64,000 nt of DNA from Tubiluchus corallicola. Its lineage: Eukaryota; Priapulida; Priapulimorpha; Priapulimorphida; Tubiluchidae. Shown here one piece after another: positions 25,001-37,000 of the stretch; positions within the stretch are counted from its first letter, which is position 1; the number at the start of each line of letters is the position of its first letter. The position numbers were made by a program, and so were the translations under genes. The stretch covers positions 885,501 through 949,500 of the forward strand of contig JAQGDQ010000024.1 of the NCBI GenBank assembly GCA_030141605.1. The letters run 5' to 3'. Under the pieces are notes generated by a model. The model saw nothing but the letters and a program-made list of their open reading frames with translations, had not been told where the DNA came from and did no database searches.

Positions 25001-28000
25001 GGATCTTCTCAATGGAGTTTTGGTCGCCACTTCAACAGCTTTCTATTTTGTGCACAATGACAAGTTATGCCTGATTTTATCATATTTAATATGTCTGACG
25101 CTTTGTCAATGCTGTAACAATGCTATGCTGATTGCGTTCGACAGATACGTAAGCATCACGAGACCTCTACATTATTATCAAATCGTCACAGAAAAAAGAA
25201 TGGTAGTGATGATACTTGTCTCGTGGATATTTGCTTTTCTCACACCAAGTTTGTCGCTGACTACATTTAAGAGAACGTCCATATCTGAAGAATGTCGTAT
25301 ATTTTTCATTATAAAAGATGTTATTCACAAACTGTGTTTTGTTGTAGCCATACTACTTTTTCTAGCTATCTTTGCAGTGTACATCCAAGTGTGGATCATT
25401 GTTAGGCGACACAGCAGATCAAGAATTCACTCAGAGCACTCTGATGGATATACAGGTCAGTTAAAGAAACACTTGTCTGATGCTAAACCATTTCTAATTG
25501 TTCTCAGCATTTTCTTCATTTTCACATGTCCAATGATAATAGCATATGCCTTAGCAATGTTTAATGTGCATTATCAAAAGTTTGACATGGCAGCTGTCTT
25601 GACGTTCTACTTAGGCACTGCAGCAAACCCAATATTCACCATTCAAGACAAAAAAGTGAAAAGTGCAGTGAAACAACGTCTAACCAGGTGGATGCAAAAA
25701 TGCAAATATGGCAGTCAAAGCGAACAGCAGTAAACCTCAGTAAGTTTTAAATTTCTATTAAACTACAGTGGCAATGGCATATGGAGTTATTTACAAGAAC
25801 GTATCCTCAAAAAGTTTATAAAGGCAATAATTTTAATAAAGATATCGAAGCCAAGTTGTAACAGCGGAACTCAAGTTTAAAATCATGGGCAGTCATGTAT
25901 TGCTTATTATAACAAGCAGCCAAGTTTTTATTTAGTAGTTTTATGCTATGTAAAAAGAAAAAATAACAATCTGTTACCGACAAAAAAGTTAATTTGACAG
26001 TACAAACATTATTGAAAATAAAGCAATATATAGATATATTCTTAATTCTTCTGTGAAATAATCATGTCTCCAGCTTCCAAATAATTAGCAAAAGCATGAA
26101 ATGTAAACACAGCATAAATATATAATTGTTTTTAGAAAAAGCAGTTGCCAATTACTAAAGACATTTCAAATCAATGTTCAGTGTGAAATAGATGCTTCTA
26201 GAAACGTCTGGAAATAATTTTTAAGAAAAAAGTTTCTTGCAAAAGAAATTATTTCTGCAGAAAACTTTCAATGAAAAAGTGAACAAAACTTGCTTGAAAG
26301 TCACCTAAAACCAAATTATAAGATTGCCAACAAATGTAGTTGATGTTGTTGGCAATTTCCAAGGGTTTATTCACATACGTTACACAGTGTTATTATGAGC
26401 TATATTGATACAAAAGGCGAGAACTTTTATTTGTAAATACAAAAACTCCACTCAAGTAGAGCAATTGATAATGTTTTTATGCCTAAAGCATCATATATCT
26501 TTTGTTTTGTAAATGAGCATGACAAATAAATAGCATTAGTCAAAACACTGAACAATAGCAGGTAACAATAGCTAAACAGATAAAAAAACGAGCAGTAATT
26601 AAAAATATCTAGCTAAAAACTCAGCAATTATTAAGCAAACATGGGCTGTCACATATAAATTAGTGTAATGTTGACTTGCTAAGCACAGTGTATGAGATCA
26701 AAAAGCAAAACTGTTTTTGTAACAAAGACAGAATATCATTAGACTCTCGAGCTTAAGCTTCCTTCAACACAAGAATAGCAGAAACAGAACTTAGGCACAA
26801 ACAGAACATATGCACATATTATGTATTTTCTAGTGCAATTACTACAAGCCAAAGCAAAAAAGATTCCATTTATGAAAGTGCAGTTTTGTACCATCAAGTA
26901 ATCATAATAGCATGAAGCTAAGTTTACAAGCAGCATCTTTATTAAACAGGGTTATCGTAACTTGTTGCCACTTAAACAAACAACAGAATGCGCAGCATCC
27001 AAAGGTGAACACATAGTGAGAAGCATAAACGATAGTTATGCGGTGAAAGCAAAAATGAACACCTCTCTGAATTTCACATTGGCTGAGAGCAGCCTAAGGT
27101 TATATACAGAACTGCATTATTCAGAAAACAGCATACAGTTTTTATGTGCAGTACAGATACTTACGGGAACATTTAGCATCATCATTAATACGCTGATTAT
27201 AACTTCACTAAAAAACAGTGAGGCACTGACAGAACCGTCACATAAGATTATCATTAGTTTATCATGCACGGATCTTCTCAATGGAGTTTTGGTCGCCACT
27301 TCAACCACTTTCTATTATGTGCACAATGAAAAGTTATGCTTGACTTTATCATATTTAATATGTTTGACGCTTTGCCAATGCTCTAACAATGTTATGTTGA
27401 TTGCGTTTGACAGATACGTAAGCATCACAAGACCTCTACATTATTATCAAATTGTGACAGAAAAAAGAATGGTAGTGGTGATATTAGCCTCCTGGATTTT
27501 TGCTTTTCTAATACCAAGTTTATCAATGACTGTATTAAAGAGAACTTCAAGTTTTGAAGAATGCCGTATATTTTACATTGTAGAAGATGGTACGCACAGA
27601 CTGTGTTTTGCTGTGGTCATACTACTTTTTCTAGTTATCTTTGTAGTGTACATCCGAATGTGGATCATTGTTAGGCGACACAGCAGATCAAGAATTCAAT
27701 CAGAGCTCTCTGGCAAATATGCAGCTCAGTTAAAGAAACACTTGTCTATCGCTAAACCATTTCTAATTGTTCTCGGCATTTTCTTCATTTTCAAATGTCC
27801 AATGATAATAGCAATGGCCTTAGCAATGTTTAATGTGCATTATCAAAAGTTTGACATTGCAGCTGTCTTGATGTTCTACATAGGCACTGCAGCAAACCCA
27901 ATATTCACCATTCAAGACAAAAGAGTGAAATGTGCAGTGAAACAATGTCTAACTAGGTGGATTAAAAAGATGCAAAAATGACAGTCAAAACGGACAACAG

Positions 28001-31000
28001 TAAACCTCAGTAAGTTTTAAATTTTATGTTAAATTACAGTGGCCATGTCATAATGAGTTACTTACAAAAACTTATCACCCAAAAGTTTATAATGGTAATA
28101 ATTTTAATAGAGAATTATGATATCGAAGCCAAGTTGTAACAGGGGAACTCAAGTTTAAAATCATAGGCAGCCAACTATTGCTTATTAAAACAAACAGCTG
28201 AGTTTTTTTAAACTTGGTAGTTTTTTGCCATGTGAAAATCATAAAAAATAACAAACTATTGTCGACACAAAAGTTAATTTAACAGTTTAATTTAGACAGT
28301 ACAAATGCATTTGACTGTAAAGCAATACGTGCTTAACTTTCAGTGAAATAAATCTCCAACTTTCAAATAATTCACAATCATGATTAAATTATTTTAAAAG
28401 TGTGAAATATTAACATAACATAAATATATAATTGCTTTTAGCAAAAAGTAGCCCAAAATCTTCCCAATTACAACACTAAACTGCTAGATTGAACAGTTAC
28501 GTATTAAAGACATTTTAAATAAATGCTCTCTATGAAACAGATGCTTTTAGAAAAGTCTGTAAATAGTTTGTAAGAAAAGAATGTCTTGACGAAGAAATTA
28601 TTTGTGCAGATAGCAGAAGAAAAAGTGGACAAAATTTTTTGGGAAATGCACCTAAAACAAAGTTATTTGATCCTCAACAAATGTGGGTGATGTTGTTGGC
28701 AATTTTTAAATGCTTATTCACATAGGTTACATGATGTTATTATGAATTATACTTATACAGAAGGTGAGAAAGTTTATTTGAACGTGCAAAAACTAACGAT
28801 CAAGTGGTACAACTGGCAATGTTGACATTTATCAAGGTAAATAACATAGAGATGCCATAAAATCCTCAGAGGCACAGCTAAATACAAGTTCGAAAAATTT
28901 GGTAATTATTTGATAAATTTGGTGCGATATTAAGACCAGTGTTGTAGTACTCAAGTCTCAAACTTGGACTCGAGCCTGACTGGAGTCATAATTTACTTTA
29001 TAAGACTTTATAGGATTGTCAACTTGGACTCCCGTGAAACAGACTTGAGACTTATCTTTTACTTGTAATAAATTACTAGCGACTTGACTCAGACTCAAAA
29101 TGACAAAACAGTCACTTTGACTGGCGACTCAAACTGCATGGACAGTAAAACAAACAATAATTATGCATGCTGCAACACCGTGGGCAGTAAAACAAACAAT
29201 AATTACGCGTGTTATAACTGCGTGGGCAGCAAAATAAACAATAATAACCCAAATTTTATAACCAAGTAATTACAACCTTCATATTTATTGTATTTATGAA
29301 TGTATTTCAACTCCACGTGCGAATGATGTTTGTTGTCTGTAGCCATGATTATATTATGCCTAAAGTGTAATTCTCAGTCTCCAGTTCACCGACTGTGTCC
29401 ACGCCTTCATTCAAATTATTCCATGTTATTATGACGTTAAACATACACTTGACAATACATCAGAAAAGTTCAAAATACATCATACACAGATTTTCTAATA
29501 GCAGGTTGCTTAAGCTGCTAGTGTGCCTATTAAGTGAAAGGGCCTTCAGTCAAAGTAGTTGATTAGCAAGAACAAACAGAGCTCAGTATGTCAGATAAAA
29601 ACGTATTTGGTAATTTTGACATAGTGTTACTTAAATGCATTAAGTAACTTGAATATAATATTGATTGTAATGTCACTCTTATGATGTATATACTTTATAT
29701 ATAACAACACTGCAAAATTGCGATTAAACTATAAAACCATTTGTAAATTAATTTGTCTTGCACAGATAGGCTGATGTATAGAAAATTTATCATGTTACTA
29801 TATCGCTATTACTCAATAAACTTAGTGTAGCAAACAGGAATTTGATAATTGATTAAACATTTGATTGTTTTGACTTGAAACATGAACTTGAAGTTGAACA
29901 TGATCATATGAACATAAAGTAGGACTCGACTCAGATGTATGTAGAGTGAGTGTAGAGTAATGCAGTGTAGAGAGATGTATGTAGACATAGTCACTCAAGA
30001 CTTGACTCAGATTAGTACATAATGACTCGCGCATTGGCGTGGACGTGGATATAATGACTTCAGACTTGACTGACATTAGTACATAATGCCTCAAAACTTG
30101 GCATGCCCGTAGACATAATGACTCGAGACTTGATTTGGACTTGTACATAATGACTCGAGACTTGATGGACTTGAACATAATGACTCGAGACTTGGCTCAA
30201 TTTTGAGATTTGGGACTCGACTTGAACATGAGCTGACAGACTTGAATATAATAATACTGATTAAGAATGCATAATAAGAGCAACCATTTTCTGATTAATT
30301 CAGTTCACATTCAGAAAACTGAAAATGAATATCTTTGCACTACGCATTAAAAAACTGTACTAAATTCTGGTGTGGGCGATTTTGTAACTGTTCTGGAATT
30401 TACTGTCGTTAGTTTTAATTTGACTGTCATTGTCGCTGCAGCAGCAGTACACCTCTGCAACAGCCATCACACACAATCCTCAGTTTATTGTGTTTGCCAT
30501 AAGCAGAAATTATGCGGAAATTTCAACTTTGCCTTATTCATGAGTGGTATTTTATAGGTAACGCTGTTTGCCAAGCTATGGCACATTTAATATGTGCAAC
30601 AATATGCCAGTCTGCTAACATTATGATACTCATTGCTCTAGATGAGTACAGGTAAGCAACCACTGCAAGAACTCTTTATTATGGCCAGACATACAGTGAT
30701 GGACAAAACTGCGTGAATCACAATCAATACTTCTTGACTGTTTGACTTCATTTTTTCACGCTTCTTGTTGTCGTTACAGGGCATCACATTCTTTCATAAA
30801 TATGACATAGCCGACAGGTATGGCAAGACTAATGGACATGCATAGACTTTGTTCATTAATAAGTGTGCACTGCTTTTGTTGATTATTGTAACAGCATGGA
30901 ATATTGCTAAACAACATAGCAAATGAAATCATGCAGTGAAGGATGAAAGCAGCCGTGAAACTCAGTTGGAAAGACAGACATCAGTAGCTAAGGCATTTTT

Positions 31001-34000
31001 GCTAATTCTGGTTTATTACTGCACCAGCACCGATTCACTGACTTAATGTCAATGAGTTTAGCAATGTTTGATAAATGAAATGTACAGTTAGAAATTATAG
31101 CAATCTTTTTGCTGTTCATGGGAGCTACAGTAAATCCATCATTTGCTATTCAAAATAAGGAAATCAAGTCAGTGTTGAAAAGAAGTTTAAGTTGGTGGAC
31201 TCAGTACTTCAATAATAGCAGCTAACTTGTTTAACGTATAGTCACGTGTTAAAAAAGATGTAACGTTTTAATAACAATTACTGACTGTATAAAATACATG
31301 AACTATGAGTACTGCAATAGCATTTGCAAAACAATTTACCTCTTGCCTTCCAGACAGGTGTCATTCTCAAAACAAGGACAAGAGTTGCTGAAAGTCGCAC
31401 CAGCCCAGCTTTGTTGCTGCTTGCCATCATAGGATTTCCAAAACGTAAACCTGAGCACAGGAAACTTTAAAATGAGAACGTAAAGTAAAATGTGACTACG
31501 GCAAGCGCTTGAAAATGAAAATTGAACATCTGATTCGAACTGGCATTAAAATTTCTTATTAAATCGACTATGCTTTTAAAATATGAGAAATTCGTACAGT
31601 TGCTGCTGTGAAACAGTCGTAAGAAAATCACGTCTTTTTTACGTGATCATTCATCGTTCATGTGAAATGATTGTACAGAATTAAAGACAGTTTGTCATGC
31701 TAGTTCTAAATACTTGCCACATTCGGTTGCGAGCGCCTCATTTTAGTGCATGAAAGCAGTACATCTTGCATACATTTGATAATCCTGAACCAAATTTTAT
31801 TGCACAATTTATCAAAATCGTCACGTTTTACCAACAAAACATATAATGTGACATATCATACCTTGAACCAGTATCTATAAAACTGTGGATGAGGCTGGAC
31901 TGGCACTCATATCTCAAATATTGATCACAGAAATCTGAATGTTTCACCAGACTTCTAATCTGGTCTATTGCGACACCTATAAAATGGATTTTTACAAACA
32001 GCAATGAAATTTACACGAAATTTAGCAATGTTAGCCAATCAATCGCTTTTGAAAAAATGTTCATTTGTCGCAGAAGTCATTCAAAATGGAAAAAAATCCT
32101 ACTTTAGCAAAAGGAGGAAAATAAGACATATTTGCATGATGGAAAAAGTAAGCATGAGTGAACTTAAATGAGTAATGAGTAAGCATAAATAATACCATCA
32201 TATATGATGTTTTTGCTGTAACTTCCGGCTGCCTCATAACCGTCAACTAATTCACAGTTTTCGGCACTGTGATGTATGGTAGTTACAACCATAGCTGAAA
32301 ATAGAATACTAGTACAGAAAGACTGCTTTTAAGTAATAAAACATGCCTATAAGGAGAAATCCTTAATAAAGCTTTAATATTTAAATTAGGCAAATAAGTA
32401 TATCACTGAGGTGGTGACAGCTAGACTACGCATCCTGTTTATTATTTAATTTGCCCGTTTATAATTTAAGGTATTACTTTGTTCAGGTTTCATTAATGCA
32501 GTGATGCAGTTTACTTGATCTCTGAGTTGCTTGGTGCTAATGTTACCAGTTCTACAAGTATTTACCTAAATAATACTGTCTGTCATGGTTCAACGCAAGT
32601 TAGTCTTCCAAGACTGCAGAAACAGAGCACTAACATCCATTTTCATTTCTTGTTAAACAAAAAATGACACTCTTGAATATTTCTCATCAAGCACATTAAA
32701 TTTATTTAGATGACCAAAGTAGATATCAGAGAAAGAAACTAATAAGAAACTATGTAACCAATAAACACTGCTGGGGCATGAAGCAAAAATAAAAAGAAAT
32801 TTTACAAATCGTAGAATGCATCTGCTAACATCTGCTAAGTTGTTACAAAATGTGCTTCATTTGCTAAGTATTTGTTATTTTTACACAATTTGGCATCCTA
32901 TATGCCAACAACTAATAGTTCACGTGAGAACTGCTTAATATAGATAACTGTGGCAGGACCAGGTTGTGGTTGGATAGAGCTACAGAGGTAACGGACTGTG
33001 GCAGGACCGGGCTGTGGCGGGACCAGTCATTAGCTTTACCAGATTCCTGATAATTACCCAGCTATTCAGTGCATTATAACAGTGACTAATATTAGTATTT
33101 TTATCAATCAGCACACACCAAGACCACTTTATTTTTGAATGACAGACTTCAGCTTTTAAGCTGCATTTACAAGCAGAATCAGCAAGTATAAACAAACCTT
33201 TGCACGCAGCTTTGCATTCCTTTTCGGTTTCAAAGTTGTTATCATTACCGTCACAACCACCGTAAACAAATCTTTTGCATTCATTCTCTTCCGCATCGAA
33301 ATACCAGCGACGGAAAAGTGCAAAGCAAGGTCCAGGATCTGCTTCCTGATGACATGAGTTGCTTTCTGCAAGTGTTATTAGGCGACTAAAGATACTTGCT
33401 TTAACATGCAACTTAATTTCAATATTCTGAGCTATACTTAAATCATACAATGGTGCAGGTTTTTTGCAAGTAATGGCATGGAATTAATTTGCACACTTCA
33501 CAAAGTTACGGAAGGAATATTTTTGTAAAAGACCTTGGATGTGACATACTTAACTAGTATGAAAAAGATCAACAGAAACAGCGGCAGGTCACAATCCAAA
33601 TAATACCTAAATTTACCAAGCATTACTGAATAAACACAAGTGTCATCTATGTTTAACATCAACAAAATTGGAAACAAACAAAAAATGGCCAAAATACACA
33701 CATTAATACAGTTCACAGTATATTCACATTAGACATCAACTCAAGAGGAGCCATATATAAAGAGCAGTTAGAAGACATTTGTTATTAAATTCTTCAAAGT
33801 ATAGGTGGAGACCAAGTAAATAGAGTTTGCAAAGTTTTAAGGTATAAATAACAATCAATATGTTAAATGCACTTGGTAAATAATTCCTGTTTTGGAAAAG
33901 CTACGATCATCAAGGCTATACTGTGTTTATAACTTTGTTGATAAGAAAGGTTTACAAATATGAGTGCTTTAAATACGTAATATTACGTCATTTTTAGAAA

Positions 34001-37000
34001 TCATGCAAGAATCAAGTACAAAACATACTAATTTCATAAGAACAAGATGCCAAAAATGGTGGCAGTCCTCCATCTCCATCCGAGTCAATCATATACATTC
34101 CTGGCTTGCCATCAGGTGCCATTTCGTCACAAGAACTGTAAACTATAAATCAACAATTGATAACAAGTATTTGAATAGGTACAAAAAATTTTTATAAGAT
34201 AAATAAGAAACAGGAAAATTTCAAATTTTCCAAATTGATTTTGTATCATGTGTAAAAAAATACATGCTCTATTTGTCTTGACCAATGAAAAATAATTGGT
34301 CAAGAAACAAGATTTAATACTCATCACAGCATCAGTACAACCTCTGCCTGTTCTATTTTCTTTACCAAAGTGAATTACATTATAAAACTATGCTAACTTA
34401 GCTTAACACATAATTCCATCTTCATTGGGCTTGCGCTTATGTTCACCAGTTTTTAAAACATAAGCCTCTTACTTGACTTTTCTAAAACAGTTTTGCACAC
34501 TGCGAGCTGGAATACCACATTCTGTTAAAGCATATTACTACTTTTGAATCATAGGACCAGAACAGCTTTTTATTTATGATAAACCTTAAAGAATGAAAAC
34601 TAAGATGACAAGTATCTTTGTATAGCAAGTAGAGCTAATATTTGGATTTTTTTCAACAGTTGTATTTCTGTAAAATGGCATCACTTTTCACAACAGTGTA
34701 AATCTTATTTAAGAATAAACAAAATTCAAAAGCATCAGAAAAATCTAATGTAAAATTTAATTACATATGCAGTCTGAACTTACCGTATACGTATTTCTGT
34801 GCACTCGCATATCCTTTATTATTCTCTGCTTCACAATAGTAAAGGCCAAAATCTGCTTCTCTTAAATCTAGGATATGCAAAGTGCTCGTCGTCGTACTTC
34901 CATCGCGCTGCGTAGAAATTCTATATTTTTCACCTTTTGTTATTCTTTTCTCATTGAAGTCAAACCACATTATTTTGGGTCTAGGATTTGCCTGGACAGT
35001 GCAAATCAACGAGCCAACAAGGTAGTCCGTTGAAGCACTGTCAAAGTAAACTCTCAAAGGCATGCTGGTGTCAATCTCTGGCTCAACTGAAATACAAGCG
35101 AGCAGATTTGTTGATTAATATTTCAACCACATTTATCTTTCAAGATGTTGGCAGAATTAATAAGCTTCAGTGCTTAAGATGTTATAGAAGTACTTACATT
35201 CAACATTAAGCACAATGTGTTTTGCTTCATAACCAACTCCATCAGTTGCAAAGCACGTGTATTCACCGGCATCATCTTTTGAGACAGACAGCAAGTTATA
35301 CTCTGCGCCAGTACTATAAGTACAAAACAACAAATAATGTAAATTATTTAAACAAACAAAATCCTATACTGCTTCAGAGCACAACAATGCTTTCAACTGA
35401 TCAAATGATCAACTGATAAAAACTAAATGCCATTCATAGTACACACACAAAACATAGTAATACACTGAACCCTTTTACACGCAGCAACTTAGGTATACTT
35501 GTAATACAATATCTTACAGATACTTGCCAAGTTGTGTGACTGAATTTTGAATAAACTCCCTTACATGCTTACACTTTTGTGATAAATAATTTACAGCAAC
35601 TTAGGTATACTTATAATACAATACCTTACAGATACTTCTCATGTTGTGTGACTGAATTTTGAATAAACTCCCTTACATGCTTACACTTTCGTGATAAATA
35701 ATTTACACAAGTAAATAACTTACAATATGCCTCACATTTTCAAATTAAAATTTTTCATCTCTTTACAAAAAAAATACAGAAAATAGAAGTGCCCTTAAGA
35801 AAAAATTAGCGTTTTTTTTAATACATCTACCTCACATTGACACCATTTCTTTGCCAATAAATGAAGGTGTCATCGCCACGTTCAATGTCGCACAGTAACT
35901 GAGCTTCAGTTTTTGCATCGACTGTCAACTCATCATCTTGGATTATGATATTCAGAGCATCTGAAAGTGAGCATCGTAATTTAGAAATACAAACTTTAAA
36001 ACAAAATGCACAATTTTACGTCAATTTAAAATATTCAAATTATATTTTTTAAACTAAATAGCGTTACATCTTATACCTCACGATCAGAATATTAGAACGT
36101 ATCTTTTAAAAAAGAACTGAAACTAACAACGGTCTAACTAAAAAGATAAGAAAAATGTTAAATTATTCCCCTCTCTGGTATACTTACAACAGAGCAATTG
36201 GGAAATGAACTGTATATGTGCTTACAAAATAGTTCTATAACACAGTCCTAGCTGTATTAAATACAAATGTGCAATAAGAATAATTTAGGTAACACAACAA
36301 AATTACAACAATAACTATAATAGGCCTATAAAAACTGCACTGCAACAAAGAAGTCCAAAACAAATTTCATGCAAGACAATGCTCAGCCAGTAAACTGCCC
36401 AGGGTACAAAAATTCTGATATTTTAAGTAAAATGCTATCACCCACAGCCTGGTGCAGAGGGACATTAAACTTTTCATGAACACATTTTCCCAAAAGTAAC
36501 AGTGAATAAATTCAGCTAAAATCAATCTCAGTTTAGGGGGACAATAAAAAACTGGAGAAGTGTGCTTTGACAAAATGTAACTAGAGCCAGTGTGCACTAC
36601 AAACTGTACAACTTTGAAGTGCACATTATTAAAGTGAAAGCTGAATGAAATATACAGTGCACCGACAAAAATAACCAGCTGGCACAATATGTTATTATTG
36701 ATTTATGTACTAAAGTGCTACGCAATCAGTTTGTGATAGCCAATTTGGCAATTGAACTTATTCAGTCAAATTGTTTTAAAATTGTCTAACTGCACATACA
36801 TGTATGTACTTTAATTAGATATAATTCTTTACTTTTTACATCAAAGCAGCGAAGTTTAAATTTAATTACTGAAATGTATTACAAAAGAAAATCTTTCATT
36901 TTGTGTAAAAACTAATGCAAGCAAAGACCAATCAAGCAAATGTGCACATAGACAAAACTATTCAAAGTTAAATAAAGTAACTATCTGCTAAATGAAACCC

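Larger units (their letters stand above)
17707..31339 (-). other. 13.6-kb host-gene intron containing the GPCR cluster
   Basis: The intron lies between GK|GTAAATTG (donor side, 31339) and AACAG|GTGCAATTG (acceptor side, 17707). The flanking exons both use phase 2 and join to give the CASPR-type sequence ending in a Cys-rich CNCD segment. The intron is about ten times longer than most others here. It contains, on the plus strand, a tandem family of GPCR genes with their insertions. Outside those units, 17707-18310 and 31225-31339 hold no gene. Confidence 0.8.

Noticed and set aside
26962-27054. Longer N-terminus of GPCR copy 5
   Set aside because: The upstream start is TTG. All paralogues align from the ATG at MNTSLNFTL, and the extra sequence is the leader shared with copy 1.
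30000-30230. CRISPR-like array because of regularly spaced ~30-bp repeats
   Set aside because: The repeats are degenerate and contiguous without unique spacers, lie inside a hAT-like element, and the genome is animal.
33198-33365. Kunitz-type venom peptide gene
   Set aside because: The exon has phase 1 at both ends, is flanked by FReD exons and has no signal peptide, so it is an internal domain of a large protein.
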